A stretch of 64,000 nucleotides of DNA from Anaerolineales bacterium (GTDB taxonomy: Bacteria; Chloroflexota; Anaerolineae; Anaerolineales; Villigracilaceae): contig JABTTV010000001.1 in assembly GCA_015075725.1 (NCBI GenBank), positions 2,604,001 through 2,668,000 of the forward strand, read 5' to 3'. The notes beneath the pieces are model-generated. The model was given only the letters and a program-made list of their open reading frames with translations, was not told where the DNA came from and ran no database searches. Position 1 is the first letter of the stretch; each line of letters starts with the position of its first letter. This document shows, one piece after another, positions 27,120 to 35,193 of this stretch. A program made the position numbers and the translations under genes.

Positions 27120-28051
27120 TATAAGACTCGTCCCAGCCGATCCAGACGGATCTCGCCCTGCTGCCCGGCTTGCAATCCCATCGAGGCTTCGATGGATAAG
27201 CCATTGCGGATCATGCGCATTGAGAGCCAGTAGGAAACTCCAGAGCCGATGATCACCGGTGACAAGAACAAGGGATTGCCCGAATACAACTTCCCAACCT
27301 CCGGGGTCGTGATGGCGATCAATACCAACACTGCCGGTGGAAAGAGCGCTAGGAAACGTGCCTGCCATTCGACACCTTTGGCAGCGGCACGCGCGCGGGA
27401 TAAGACTTCCACTACAGTCCCAAGAGTCTTTCTCAAGGACGCCACCAAGGGTCCGATCTCGATACGTCCTTCGATGGAGGCTAATAATGAAGTAGCGACA
27501 ATGTCCACGGCGGGATTGTCCCAAGCGATTGTCCATTCGCGGACAGCTAATGCCGCTTCATCGGCGGGTGCAGTCCGTAAGCGCACAACTAAATCACCCA
27601 GCACCATCCTGCCATCCGGTCCCACGGCTTGCGCCGCATCATCAAGGGCATCTCCCAATGGCTTGCCTTGTGTGAGCAGAGTCTCCACGACTCCCAAGCC
27701 TCGTAAAATATCTTTCGCCTGCTTCAAACGGAATTCCTGGCGTTTGTCAGAAAGTGTGCCTGCATAGAGCAATCCACCAGCAATCGCAAACAGGATCGCG
27801 GGAAAGAATCCCAGGAACATGCCGCCTGCCAAGCCACCGCCAACCCAAGCCAGAAAGCCATAGGCAATCTGGTTGAACGCCAATCCTGTTCCAGTCTGAC
27901 GCGCAAACTTCTCCGGATCGAATTTCTTCTTCGGTTGGGCAATGCCCATCGCACGCGCCATACCTGCTTCATCCACGGTGCGTCGCCAACCAAAGGCAAT
28001 CGGGATGGCTGCCAGCGCCAATGCGCCAATGATTGAAATCAATGTAATCAT
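27119..28051 (-). CDS. TadB/GspF-like inner membrane platform protein
   Basis: The protein (310 aa) has two membrane segments near the N-terminus and a pair near the C-terminus, with a helical cytoplasmic domain between them (KDILRGLGVVETLLTQGKPL, REWTIAWDNPAVDIVATSLL). This layout and the GVVETLLTQGKPLGDAL motif suggest a type II secretion F domain, as in TadB/TadC, the platform on which pilus subunits are assembled. I chose ATG 28051 (GGAGATAGC before it). No partner ATPase (TadA/CpaF) lies in the window, which is odd. The gene overlaps the M23 gene by one base. Confidence 0.7.
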   Translation of the reverse strand: MITLISIIGALALAAIPIAFGWRRTVDEAGMARAMGIAQPKKKFDPEKFARQTGTGLAFNQIAYGFLAWVGGGLAGGMFLGFFPAILFAIAGGLLYAGTLSDKRQEFRLKQAKDILRGLGVVETLLTQGKPLGDALDDAAQAVGPDGRMVLGDLVVRLRTAPADEAALAVREWTIAWDNPAVDIVATSLLASIEGRIEIGPLVASLRKTLGTVVEVLSRARAAAKGVEWQARFLALFPPAVLVLIAITTPEVGKLYSGNPLFLSPVIIGSGVSYWLSMRMIRNGLSIEASMGLQAGQQGEIRLDRLGRVL

Positions 28052-28052
28052 G

Positions 28053-28544
28053 CTATCTCCATACGAACCAAAATGAGAGTTCCTGCGCGCCGCCATTGGC
28101 AAGCCAAACAGTGAAGTAAATGCCTACAACTCCAAGAAGAACGGTCATCAACGGATAGACTCCGACTTCGTTCCATGCAAGATCAATAGGTCGCATGGTT
28201 GCTTGCTGCATCGGCGGTTGATAAGACGGAGCAGGACGTTCAGGCTCCATCGTATGTTGCTGAGTCTTTTGTTTGGGCGGAGGTGGATTGCCCTCAGCTT
28301 TACAGGAGGCTGCCTGTTGGTTGACATACTGCCGGGTCTGCATCGAATATCGAAAACGGCGCATCAACCAGACTTCGGGCGGGACACGGTCGGGTCCAAG
28401 GCGCAGAAGCGCCAGCGCCATAAACCCGACCAATACCAGAAAACCGATCACCACCTTTCCAGTGAAGGATAGCGGAAGGAATAAACACAGCACTGCCAGC
28501 AAAGCGCCAGTGCCAAGAATACCAAGATCGCGATTGTTGAACAT
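28053..28544 (-). CDS. PrgI/VirB3-like membrane protein
   Basis: The protein (163 aa) has two close membrane segments at residues about 8-48, then RVPPEVWLMRRFRYSMQTRQYV, which resembles the PrgI family of type IV secretion systems (VirB3-like), a Pro/Gln-rich linker and a third hydrophobic segment near the C-terminus. In T4SS such proteins sit with the VirB4 ATPase at the inner membrane. The Met start follows AGGAGAGGT. It lies one base before the TadB-like gene. The C-terminal extension is unusual for PrgI. Confidence 0.6.
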   Translation of the reverse strand: MFNNRDLGILGTGALLAVLCLFLPLSFTGKVVIGFLVLVGFMALALLRLGPDRVPPEVWLMRRFRYSMQTRQYVNQQAASCKAEGNPPPPKQKTQQHTMEPERPAPSYQPPMQQATMRPIDLAWNEVGVYPLMTVLLGVVGIYFTVWLANGGAQELSFWFVWR

Positions 28545-28551
28545 ACCTCTC

Positions 28552-28818
28552 CTAGAATGGCGGCTTGGGTTGGAAGCTCTTCAACATCTCACCCAGTTGC
28601 GGCAGGAAGAGGAAAGCAAATAATACGATGATGATCAAACCGACCACCCCAATGATTGCCATCGAGGTCATGCGGCTGCCACCGAACGCCATGCCCGCCG
28701 TGCCTTGCAGGATGTAATACAGCCCGCCCAGCAGCGCCACGACGATCAAGAGTCCTGCCATGAACGCCCAGGCGTCGCGGGCGATGGACAGAATTTGTTC
28801 CATGATGGGGTCGAACAT
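28552..28818 (-). CDS. Small two-helix membrane protein, VirB2/pilin-like
   Basis: The protein (88 aa) has two membrane segments (MAGLLIVVALLGGLYYIL and MAIIGVVGLIIIVLFAFLFL) joined by a short Gly-rich turn (GTAGMAFGGSRMTS). This is the layout of VirB2/TrbC-type pilins and of PrgH-like subunits, though no signal peptide is obvious. I chose ATG 28818 (GGAG nine bases upstream). It lies between a PrgI-like and a larger membrane protein gene in the transfer operon. Confidence 0.6.
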   Translation of the reverse strand: MFDPIMEQILSIARDAWAFMAGLLIVVALLGGLYYILQGTAGMAFGGSRMTSMAIIGVVGLIIIVLFAFLFLPQLGEMLKSFQPKPPF

Positions 28819-28840
28819 AAATATCTTCTCCTTTGAAATT

Positions 28841-29323
28841 TCAACAGGTACCGAGAAACCAGGCTGCCAGGGGAATGGCGGCGCTGGCAAGAATCATGCC
28901 AAAGAGGGCTTCACCGCTTTCGATCAGCGCATTGGCAAATGAGGATGCACCACCAATTGAGGCAGAGAACATCGTGATGAAGGCTGCCTTCAACATGCGC
29001 AAAGCAGCCAGCCCGCCGATCAACCCGGAGGCAAGCGTGCCCAACTCACTGATCGGTCCACAGCCACCAGCACCAGGCAAGGTCGATTGCAGGGCGCTCA
29101 CGATTTGTGGGATGCCGAGAAAAGCAAACAAGCCAAGCACAACGATGGAGATCAGGGTGGAGATGGATTCCCATACCCATAGATTTGCGCCAAGGACAGA
29201 GGCGGAACTCACGCGCAACATCTGGGCAATGCCCGCTAGTAGCGCAAAAGCGACGAATGCGCCCGCCAGGGCAACCCAGGCTTCACGCAGAAAGGTTAGT
29301 AACAGGGAAGTAACTTCGCTCAT
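28841..29323 (-). CDS. Polytopic membrane protein of transfer operon, 160 aa
   Basis: I do not recognise a family. The protein has about four membrane segments (near residues 15-35, 50-70, 95-115 and 135-155) with Gly/Ala/Ser-rich turns such as GGASSFANALIESGEAL. Composition resembles pilin-like or channel subunits of type IV secretion. Its start overlaps the stop of the DnaB-like gene by four bases, so it is translationally coupled in the transfer operon. Confidence 0.6.
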   Translation of the reverse strand: MSEVTSLLLTFLREAWVALAGAFVAFALLAGIAQMLRVSSASVLGANLWVWESISTLISIVVLGLFAFLGIPQIVSALQSTLPGAGGCGPISELGTLASGLIGGLAALRMLKAAFITMFSASIGGASSFANALIESGEALFGMILASAAIPLAAWFLGTC

Positions 29324-30129
29324 GAAAACACCATTGGATCGTGTTTATGGAATTCATTTTCAAGGGCGGGATAGAAACGCTCGCCCCAGAACTGCATCGA
29401 CCAGCGTCGGGCTGGCCCGGTGCGGTCTTTGAGGGTCAGGACTTCCAGTGGAGCGCAGCCGCAGTCACGGACATCACCAGTACGGTTGACCACCAATACC
29501 CGATCTGCTTCATAGGGAACACGTTCATCGCCTAACAAGGCAGATAGATCGTCGCCATCGTTGAAGCGTTCGGATTTCAAGGCAGCAGCTGCAATGATCG
29601 CCCAGCCGTGATGTCGTGCCATCTCACGCAAGGCAGCGGCCGCTTCGCCGCTGCGACCTTCTTCGTTCATCATTCCAGTTAGACCAACTACGGGTACACG
29701 ATTGAGATAATCCACAGCGATCAGTGCCGGTCCTTTGACAGGAAAGGCGTAATCGTGGATCAACATGTCCTCCAGGGCACGAACGGTGTCTTCGCGGGAA
29801 TTGAGCGAGAGCAAAACGGCTTCACTGGCGCGCGCCAGAGTGGCTTCCACAACGGGTTGTGAGGGTTGCGTATGAGGACCACCGGTCATCGCCTCTGTTT
29901 GCAGAAACATGCGAAAGCGCAATTCCTCCGGGGTGTGTTCATAACAACCAATGGCAGATGGAATATGCAGGCAGGCAGACTCGAAGATCATCCGCAGCAG
30001 CCAGGAAGTCTTGCCAATTCCTGGCGCTGCGGCGAGGAGAGTCAAGCCGCCGCCCCAGAAGGACAGGCCAGCAAAGACACCAAAGGGAGTGTAGGGCTGT
30101 GGGTTGCCCAAGGTTCCGGAGCGTGGCAT
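29320..30129 (-). CDS. DnaB-like RecA-fold helicase/ATPase
   Basis: The protein (269 aa) has Walker A AAAPGIGKTSW (about residue 33), Walker B LIAVDYLNRV (about 137) and an end of the form LTLKDRTGPARRW ... GERFYP, like the C-terminal motor of replicative DnaB helicases. The N-terminal primase-binding domain is missing, so it is about half a DnaB. It could load or unwind DNA for replication or transfer of the element. The ATG at 30129 lies only 6 bases after the predicted -10 element, so the mRNA is probably leaderless. It is the first gene of the - strand operon that ends at 25302. Confidence 0.75.
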   Translation of the reverse strand: MPRSGTLGNPQPYTPFGVFAGLSFWGGGLTLLAAAPGIGKTSWLLRMIFESACLHIPSAIGCYEHTPEELRFRMFLQTEAMTGGPHTQPSQPVVEATLARASEAVLLSLNSREDTVRALEDMLIHDYAFPVKGPALIAVDYLNRVPVVGLTGMMNEEGRSGEAAAALREMARHHGWAIIAAAALKSERFNDGDDLSALLGDERVPYEADRVLVVNRTGDVRDCGCAPLEVLTLKDRTGPARRWSMQFWGERFYPALENEFHKHDPMVFS

Positions 30130-30135
30130 AGGGTC

Positions 30136-30177
30136 ATCTTATTCAATTGTGGAAGGGGGATGGTTGATCGTGTCGCT
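30136..30177 (-). promoter_or_regulatory. Shared-motif promoter A (DnaB-like/transfer operon)
   Basis: Read on the - strand, AGCGACACG begins at 30177 and the -10 hexamer TAAGAT lies at 30141-30136, exactly 36 bases after the motif start. No TTGACA-like -35 is present at the usual spacing, so the motif probably binds an activator. The same layout occurs at 33693-33652 and 41072-41031. Confidence 0.65.
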
Positions 30178-30646
30178 ATGGAGTCGGTAGGAATAAACGC
30201 AACAGAAGATAGACAATCAATCCAAGTAATAGACCTGGCAGGGCAGGGATGTCCCCATGTTGTCTACGTACCCAAAGCCTGCGCCAGAGTTCCAATCCCA
30301 GAAGAGACAGCAATACGGCAGGTAAAGGAAAAAGACAGGCAAGCCCGCTAATCGCAAGCAAATCTGCCCTGCCAATAATGCTCTTGCGATACCCATATCC
30401 GGTGAACAACACCGGCCAGACAGGCGGGTAAAACAACAGGGGTATGGCGAACCAACCGGATAGATTACGGAAGATGCCCCAAAGACATGCCAACAGTACG
30501 ATCCCGGTCTGAATGGGTGTTGCGGGAAATGTCAACAGGATCGTTCCAAACAGAAAGACTTCGATTCCTGGCACCAGGCGATAGCGCAGGTCGGCATAAC
30601 TGAATATGGAAAAGGAGACCAGCGCAAAGGTTTCTGCAAGGGTCAT
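30176..30646 (-). CDS. Prepilin-peptidase-like (A24) membrane protein
   Basis: The protein (156 aa) is hydrophobic with about five membrane segments. Two aspartates sit where A24 peptidases have their catalytic pair: YADLRYRLVPG near residue 18 and GRADLLAISGLACLFP near 90. The second motif is GRAD in place of GxGD, so activity is uncertain. It would clip or methylate pilin leaders in the inner membrane. Its ATG overlaps the VirB6-like gene stop (ATGA). This is the second A24-like protein of the region; the other (33247) has the standard motif. Confidence 0.65.
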   Translation of the reverse strand: MTLAETFALVSFSIFSYADLRYRLVPGIEVFLFGTILLTFPATPIQTGIVLLACLWGIFRNLSGWFAIPLLFYPPVWPVLFTGYGYRKSIIGRADLLAISGLACLFPLPAVLLSLLGLELWRRLWVRRQHGDIPALPGLLLGLIVYLLLRLFLPTP

Positions 30647-32352
30647 GAACGATCCTCTTCATCCCTGGAGTTTGGCATGAATGTGAGTATCTCCTTCACC
30701 CGTGTTGCGTTTCCGATTTCTGAAGCGCGCATCAATGGATCGCGTGCTGTCATGATCTCTTCCGAATGATCCAGGTAGGCTCTGGTCATCTGTGCTGTTT
30801 CCTGTGGGTATTGCGCCGCGAAGACATTTGGGTCCAAGCCGTGTTGGGTGATGTCCGCGGACATGGCTTGAAAGCCCTGCTGGAATTCCTGGGGCGAACC
30901 ATTGAAATTGGATTGAATCGAGGCATTCACGGATGGCGAGAAACCAAAATCATCAGAGGGCGTTGTGGATGGAGCGCCATTGAAGCGTTGCATTCGTTCA
31001 CCCAACTCCGCCTGTCGTGCCGCAAGTTCATGTCCATGTGCCAGCGAACGGTTGTAGGCGGCTGGAGCACGTAACCCCATCGCTTCCAAATTTCCGGCTT
31101 GTTGATTCAATTGCTGCGCCGCATTGAGATGACTCATCGCGGCTTCCGCGCCAGTGAGTCCACTCGTGGTTGCAGCTGCTGCACCTGCTCCTGCACTGGA
31201 GGTAGCTCCTGCCGCGCCTACTGCACCAGCTCCCGCCGCTCCCACGCCGCTGGCAGCCAACATACCGATGGAGACGATCTGTTGTGCCGATTTGATCATC
31301 CCACCAAAGGCATCCGCTGTGGTGGAGATGGTCATCTTGCCGAGAATGCCTGCTAGGGATAACAACAATCCGGTCGCGCCCCATAACCAGACCACACGCA
31401 GGATGGCAGACAATAATCCCTGCTGACCCATCCAGGTGCTGGCCGCCATGCTCGCTTTAAAGACTCCACCTGCCACAATAGGCAGAAGAGCAATCAGGAT
31501 AACTGCCTTCATCCATAAGGAACGCAGCCAGGTTGCTTGGGGTAACACACTTGCAATTGCAAGAGGCGGAGCGAGTACGGCAAGAATAAATAGAACGGCA
31601 TTAGCGGACGCAAACGCAAACAACATTCCGCCGATGGCGAGTAATGAACCAATCGATAGACCGATGTTGAGCAAACTGCCAAGGAAGGTCTGGTTGGCAA
31701 GTCCCAGTAATATCGAAGTTGCAGTGGTGTTCTCCACAAAGCTGACCGCCAGGGCGCCGGTTTCACCGATGACTTTCCCAACCATCCACCACCCGAGTCG
31801 GACGATGAGATCAAGGAATGGACCGGAGGCAATTGCCAACACACCGGCAGTGACCCAATCTCCGATCACCCGTAATCCGCTGTCATCGTCACCGAGCAAT
31901 CTGCCCCAATGATATAAAGCCAATCTCAATAGGAACAAAGCGGGCGCCAATGCTGCCGCAACCGGCAGACTGGATTGCGCTACTGTGCTGTAATCACCCT
32001 GACTGGGAGCTTGTACGATCTCGCCGATCACACTTGTCCAGCGCGCGACCTCTTCACTCATGGCGCGTACTTCCTTGTCGGCGGCTTTATCGAAGATGCC
32101 AGCCAGCGCTTCGGAGATGGTTTCGGCGGGAAAGATCAGATGATTGAAGATCTGTGAGATGGTGGTCGTGGTTGTGTTGCCGCCACCTCCCGTGGGTGGA
32201 GTCGGCGTGACTGTGACCGTCACCGTGGGTGTGGGAGTTAGAAGTAGATTCGCACTGGAGGCATGAACCGGTGTGGACGCCATCGCCAGATTACCGAGGG
32301 CAAGTAGTGCAATGAAGATTACGCAGATAATGAGAAATCGGGATTTTTTCAT
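30643..32352 (-). CDS. VirB6/TrbL-like transfer channel protein
   Basis: The protein (569 aa) starts with a signal peptide (MKKSRFLIICVIFIALLALG) and a TPTPTVTVTVTPTPP linker, followed by about seven membrane segments between residues 140 and 380 and a long soluble Ala/Gly- and Gln-rich tail. This resembles the VirB6/TrbL proteins of conjugative type IV systems. I chose ATG 32352 for its signal peptide and ATGA overlap with the upstream gene; the longer frame to 32415 has no support. The tail contains a GAAGAGAVGAAGATSSAGAG stretch. Sure of a membrane protein, less sure of the family. Confidence 0.65.
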   Translation of the reverse strand: MKKSRFLIICVIFIALLALGNLAMASTPVHASSANLLLTPTPTVTVTVTPTPPTGGGGNTTTTTISQIFNHLIFPAETISEALAGIFDKAADKEVRAMSEEVARWTSVIGEIVQAPSQGDYSTVAQSSLPVAAALAPALFLLRLALYHWGRLLGDDDSGLRVIGDWVTAGVLAIASGPFLDLIVRLGWWMVGKVIGETGALAVSFVENTTATSILLGLANQTFLGSLLNIGLSIGSLLAIGGMLFAFASANAVLFILAVLAPPLAIASVLPQATWLRSLWMKAVILIALLPIVAGGVFKASMAASTWMGQQGLLSAILRVVWLWGATGLLLSLAGILGKMTISTTADAFGGMIKSAQQIVSIGMLAASGVGAAGAGAVGAAGATSSAGAGAAAATTSGLTGAEAAMSHLNAAQQLNQQAGNLEAMGLRAPAAYNRSLAHGHELAARQAELGERMQRFNGAPSTTPSDDFGFSPSVNASIQSNFNGSPQEFQQGFQAMSADITQHGLDPNVFAAQYPQETAQMTRAYLDHSEEIMTARDPLMRASEIGNATRVKEILTFMPNSRDEEDRS

Positions 32353-33257
32353 AAACCCTTCAAGACGTGTTGGGAGATATAGTTCCTTGTAAAACACAAC
32401 TGCTGATAACCGCATTGTTTACAGATCGATGGTTGCTGCAGGGCATTCAAGGGTGGGTGTGGTCCCTTCTTCGCAAGGTTGGACAGGGATGCCACTGTTT
32501 TTTCCAGATCCCGGTTGGCGAGGAGTTGATCGAAATGCTTTGCTTCACCGGTTTCCCGATTTAAAGAATAGATGGCTGGTGTGTTGGACCAGGGCTGGTT
32601 TCCCAGGGTTGTGCAACGGTTAAGCAGGGAAAAGCGGAGTTGATCCTGTTCGCCATTAGAGAGGAGTGAACCAATCCTGGTTTCAGTCACATGTCCCACC
32701 TGTACCTGCCATATCCATGTATCGAACTGGACAGGCATGCGTACATCGGGCGGAAGGGTCAGGCAGACTTTTTCCGCCTTCAGGCTGTAGCCAGTGTCGC
32801 GTCCGATCAGCATGGCTTTGCGCCAGTCATGGGAAAGGAACGCCCAGGTGCGAACATAGATAAATAAGTTACGCCAGTCGCCGCCGAGGTTGTTGATCGC
32901 ATTCTGGGAACCATATCGGCGACTCAGGGGGATATCCCCGCCCCGAAAGAGCGGCATGAGTTCCGGAGACCGGAGATCACTATGATGGTTGCGATATTCC
33001 TCGATCTTGCGGATATTGGAGCGAATTTCATCGAGGAGGTTTTCGAAACCATATTGGATTAGGAATTCTGCCAAAGTCTTGCCTGTGGATAGATCTTCAA
33101 GAGACTTCCAGACGGGATCGAAGGGCGGGGTTGGGTCGGCACCTGTCAGCCACCAACGTGCAGCCGCAGGGCAGAAGGAATACAACATGGCTGAGAGAAT
33201 GGGATTCCCGCGTGCATTTTTGGGATTGAGCATGGCAAGGAAGAGATCAGTGTACAT
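32349..33257 (-). CDS. Hypothetical protein with C-terminal cysteine cluster
   Basis: I do not recognise the overall family (302 aa). The end, ICKQCGYQQLCF, resembles the C-terminal iron-sulfur cysteines of Cas4/AddB-type nucleases, but I do not see a convincing PD-(D/E)xK active site in the rest, and only three clustered cysteines are clear. The centre has VCLTLPPDVRMPVQFDTWIWQ. It lies between the prepilin peptidase and the VirB6-like gene, overlapping both (11 and 4 bases), so it belongs to the pilus/transfer operon. Confidence 0.6.
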   Translation of the reverse strand: MYTDLFLAMLNPKNARGNPILSAMLYSFCPAAARWWLTGADPTPPFDPVWKSLEDLSTGKTLAEFLIQYGFENLLDEIRSNIRKIEEYRNHHSDLRSPELMPLFRGGDIPLSRRYGSQNAINNLGGDWRNLFIYVRTWAFLSHDWRKAMLIGRDTGYSLKAEKVCLTLPPDVRMPVQFDTWIWQVQVGHVTETRIGSLLSNGEQDQLRFSLLNRCTTLGNQPWSNTPAIYSLNRETGEAKHFDQLLANRDLEKTVASLSNLAKKGPHPPLNALQQPSICKQCGYQQLCFTRNYISQHVLKGL

Positions 33258-33642
33258 GCCAGACCATCAAGAGAAAGGGAATCGTACGCCAGGCGGCGGG
33301 GGATTTCATCCCGGTGAGTGATAGTTTCTGAAAGAGTCTCCAGATGAACTGGAGGATGCTGGTGACCAAAAAGGAAAGGAAGACCAGCAGGATCAGGGAT
33401 GGGATATTGGAATAGGGTAACGCCCAAAGAACTGCCATCCAGAGTTTTACATCTCCGGCGCCCATCCATCCGTTTGCCCAGGCGGAAAGCAGCAGAAAAC
33501 ATGCCAGCCACAAATCCATATGCCCGGGGAAGTGCGCAATCATGCCCGCAAGGATCAATGGGTAGGTAGACCAGTTCGGGATGCGACGGGTACGCAGATC
33601 GTACAGGCTTACTGCCAGAAGATAAAAAAGCAACCAGGTCAT
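33247..33642 (-). CDS. Prepilin peptidase, A24 family (TadV/CpaA-like)
   Basis: The protein (131 aa) has the two A24 catalytic motifs: YDLRTRRIPNW (Asp near residue 14) and MGAGDVKLWMA (GxGD, near 60), in a protein of about four membrane segments. It removes the leader of type IVb pilins such as the Flp and TadE-type proteins encoded at 39.5-41.0 kb. I chose ATG 33642 because it lies 3 bases after the predicted transcription start of promoter B; the longer reading from 33702 would include the promoter. Confidence 0.85.
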   Translation of the reverse strand: MTWLLFYLLAVSLYDLRTRRIPNWSTYPLILAGMIAHFPGHMDLWLACFLLLSAWANGWMGAGDVKLWMAVLWALPYSNIPSLILLVFLSFLVTSILQFIWRLFQKLSLTGMKSPAAWRTIPFLLMVWHVH

Positions 33643-33651
33643 TGGTTGCTG

Positions 33652-33693
33652 ATGATATATAAATGAATGGGTGGGTATGGTGAACGTGTCGCT
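33652..33693 (-). promoter_or_regulatory. Shared-motif promoter B (prepilin peptidase operon)
   Basis: On the - strand AGCGACACG starts at 33693 and TATCAT, the -10, lies at 33657-33652, 36 bases after the motif start. The start codon at 33642 is 10 bases after the -10, so the transcript should be nearly leaderless. Confidence 0.65.
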
Positions 33694-33758
33694 TTGATTC
33701 AAATCCGGGGTTGGCGACAGAGGTTTTATGCCCGATGAAATATTTGGTAAAATATCTT

Positions 33759-33803
33759 TGCAACGTCTAGGGTGCCCCCCTCACCCTGGGCGTTGCATTT
33801 TTA
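33759..33803 (+). terminator. Strong hairpin with T-run in divergent intergenic region
   Basis: TGCAACGTCTAGGGTG (33759-33774) pairs with CACCCTGGGCGTTGCA (33782-33797), a 16-bp stem with two G-T pairs, followed by TTTTT. It faces + although no + strand gene ends here. It lies just upstream of the LuxR-type gene's promoter and may insulate it or end a short unannotated RNA; a possible -10 (TAAAAT, 33748-33753) lies in front. Confidence 0.6.
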
Positions 33804-33814
33804 GCTCCTAATGC

Positions 33815-33844
33815 TTGACGAAAGAACATTTGTTCTGATATTAT
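33815..33844 (+). promoter_or_regulatory. Promoter with LexA-like box
   Basis: TTGACG (33815-33820) and TATTAT (33839-33844) are separated by 18 bases. The spacer contains the perfect palindrome AGAACATTTGTTCT (33823-33836), which fits the GAAC-N4-GTTC pattern of LexA boxes in Firmicutes and Actinobacteria. A repressor there would block the polymerase. The start codon at 33854 is only 9 bases after the -10, so the mRNA should be nearly leaderless. Confidence 0.7.
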
Positions 33845-33853
33845 CCCAGTTGT

Positions 33854-34273
33854 ATGTCTATCTGGGATCGTCTTCTGTACCTGATAGGCTTGCGTCCAAC
33901 GCCCGGTCCTCGAACCTACCATTTTGATGCGAGTGAAAGCCTGCAAGTCACGCTTTCCACCCTATCCTCTGACGAAGGCCGTCCTGAACATGATTTGATC
34001 CCCGATATCCTGGCCGCAGGTCTAACACAATACACCGCCAATGAGAGGTTGTGGGACAGGTGGGAATCCCTCTCACCCCGTGAACGGGACGTGACTGCGC
34101 TCGTATGCCTGGGGTATACCAACCGTGAGATCGCCGCCCGTTTGAACATTTCTCCGGATACCGTCAAGGACCGCATCTCGTCCGTATTCCGCAAGTTTAA
34201 TATTAACAAGCGCAATGATCTGCGTGCTCTGTTCTCCCATTGGGATTTCAACGAGTGGGAACGGCAGAGATAG
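33854..34273 (+). CDS. LuxR-type transcriptional regulator
   Basis: The protein (139 aa) ends with a GerE/LuxR helix-turn-helix: LSPRERDVTALVCLGYTNRE (cut here), IAARLNISPDTVKDRISSVFRKF. The first 65 residues lack a recognisable receiver or sensor domain. It is the first gene of the + strand cassette under the LexA-like promoter. It may control that cassette or the three pilus/transfer operons that start with the shared AGCGACACG motif, one of which diverges from it. Both are inference. Confidence 0.8.
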   Translation: MSIWDRLLYLIGLRPTPGPRTYHFDASESLQVTLSTLSSDEGRPEHDLIPDILAAGLTQYTANERLWDRWESLSPRERDVTALVCLGYTNREIAARLNISPDTVKDRISSVFRKFNINKRNDLRALFSHWDFNEWERQR

Positions 34274-34317
34274 ACCCATACTCCGACCCTCCCCCCAAAT
34301 CCAGTACCCCCAAAACA

Positions 34318-34342
34318 CCCCCATCTGACACCCAGGTGGGGG
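34318..34342 (+). other. Hairpin before RecA-fold gene
   Basis: CCCCCATCTG (34318-34327) pairs with CAGGTGGGGG (34333-34342) around ACACC, ten base pairs with one G-T pair. No T-run follows. It ends 9 bases before the first possible start of the next gene and may alter expression of that gene relative to the LuxR-type regulator. Confidence 0.5.
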
Positions 34343-34351
34343 CTATTACAT

Positions 34352-34909
34352 ATGAAGGGGAGGTTGTATTCTGTCAGCATGGAAATCCTTCCCGTTCTCA
34401 AAACCGGCAAACTAATTGTGATCTACACATCGGATGCTGCACGCACCGAAAGCATGGTCTTGATCGCCGAACTTGGTCTGCGTGGCGGAGTGACTATCCT
34501 GGATGGTGGCAATCGCTATCGACCGTATCAGGTTGCCACATTCCTGCGCAGAAAAACGGTGGATATTTCAAGCGCTGCCAATCGACTATTCAGTCGGCGC
34601 GCCTTTACCTGCTATGAGATGAATACCTTGTTGTGCTCCACTTTGTCTCGTAATCAACCTTGTGTGATTCTGGATCTATTGAACACTTTTTATGACGATC
34701 ATGTATCAATTCATGAGGCGGATCGATTATTGAAATCCTGTCTCGGTCAAATCCAGCGTCTTGTACTCGCCGGACCCGTCGTCCTGACTCTTGCACCGCC
34801 TTTGGCGGAGGAACGTGCTTTTCTACTTGAGCAGGTCTGCGCACAGGCAGATGAAGTGCTGATCAAGGAAGCACCCGCCTGCGAACCCACCCAACCGTCG
34901 CTCTTCTGA
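34352..34909 (+). CDS. RecA-fold protein without Walker A, partner of DNA polymerase
   Basis: The protein (185 aa) has IVIYTSDAARTESMV at the start and VTILDGGNRYRPYQVATFL, then RRAFTCYEMNTLL and PCVILDLLNTFYDD. I recognise this pattern as a RecA/Rad51-like fold in which the ATP-binding loop is lost. Such genes are found beside family B polymerase genes in several bacteria, as here. Two starts are possible: ATG 34352 has no ribosome binding site, and ATG 34379 has GGGGAGG but at 15 bases. The role may be to bring the polymerase to DNA, in the manner of ImuA for DnaE2; that parallel is inference. Confidence 0.6.
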   Translation: MKGRLYSVSMEILPVLKTGKLIVIYTSDAARTESMVLIAELGLRGGVTILDGGNRYRPYQVATFLRRKTVDISSAANRLFSRRAFTCYEMNTLLCSTLSRNQPCVILDLLNTFYDDHVSIHEADRLLKSCLGQIQRLVLAGPVVLTLAPPLAEERAFLLEQVCAQADEVLIKEAPACEPTQPSLF

Positions 34910-34914
34910 ATGAT

Positions 34915-35181
34915 ATGGGTCGTACTCTCGTCACCATCACCCAATTACTAAACGAGACCGAAGCCAACCTGTCGGCATTTCGGCGCACCTTGCGCCGCAG
35001 TGATCAGTATGTCTTCGATGGTCTCTTTGCCGCCGCGCGTCGGCATATCGCTGCCATCGGGCAGGCTGAGTCGCTGTTGCCATTTGAATCGGCTTTGCTT
35101 GCCATGTTGCTGGAACAGTCAAAAGAAATCGCTGTTCTTGAGCAAAAGGTCGAAGAACTGATCAAGAAGAACTCGGGTTGA
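34915..35181 (+). CDS. Small helical protein of polymerase cassette, 88 aa
   Basis: I do not know a function. The protein is entirely helical in appearance (RRTLRRSDQYVFDGLFAAAR, LLAMLLEQSKEIAVLEQKVE), with a coiled-coil-like C-terminus. It starts 5 bases after the RecA-fold gene and ends 12 bases before the polymerase gene. Constant small partners in such cassettes may bridge the two larger proteins. Confidence 0.65.
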   Translation: MGRTLVTITQLLNETEANLSAFRRTLRRSDQYVFDGLFAAARRHIAAIGQAESLLPFESALLAMLLEQSKEIAVLEQKVEELIKKNSG

Positions 35182-35193
35182 GCGTGCCGAAAC

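Noticed and set aside
27120..27536. N-terminal extension of the M23 peptidase frame
   Set aside because: It overlaps the TadB-like gene in another frame and has no membrane or family signal. ATG 27119 couples with the upstream stop.
33146..33763. 205-residue - strand ORF over the prepilin peptidase gene
   Set aside because: It is another frame of the A24 peptidase gene and runs through promoter B and the divergent gap.
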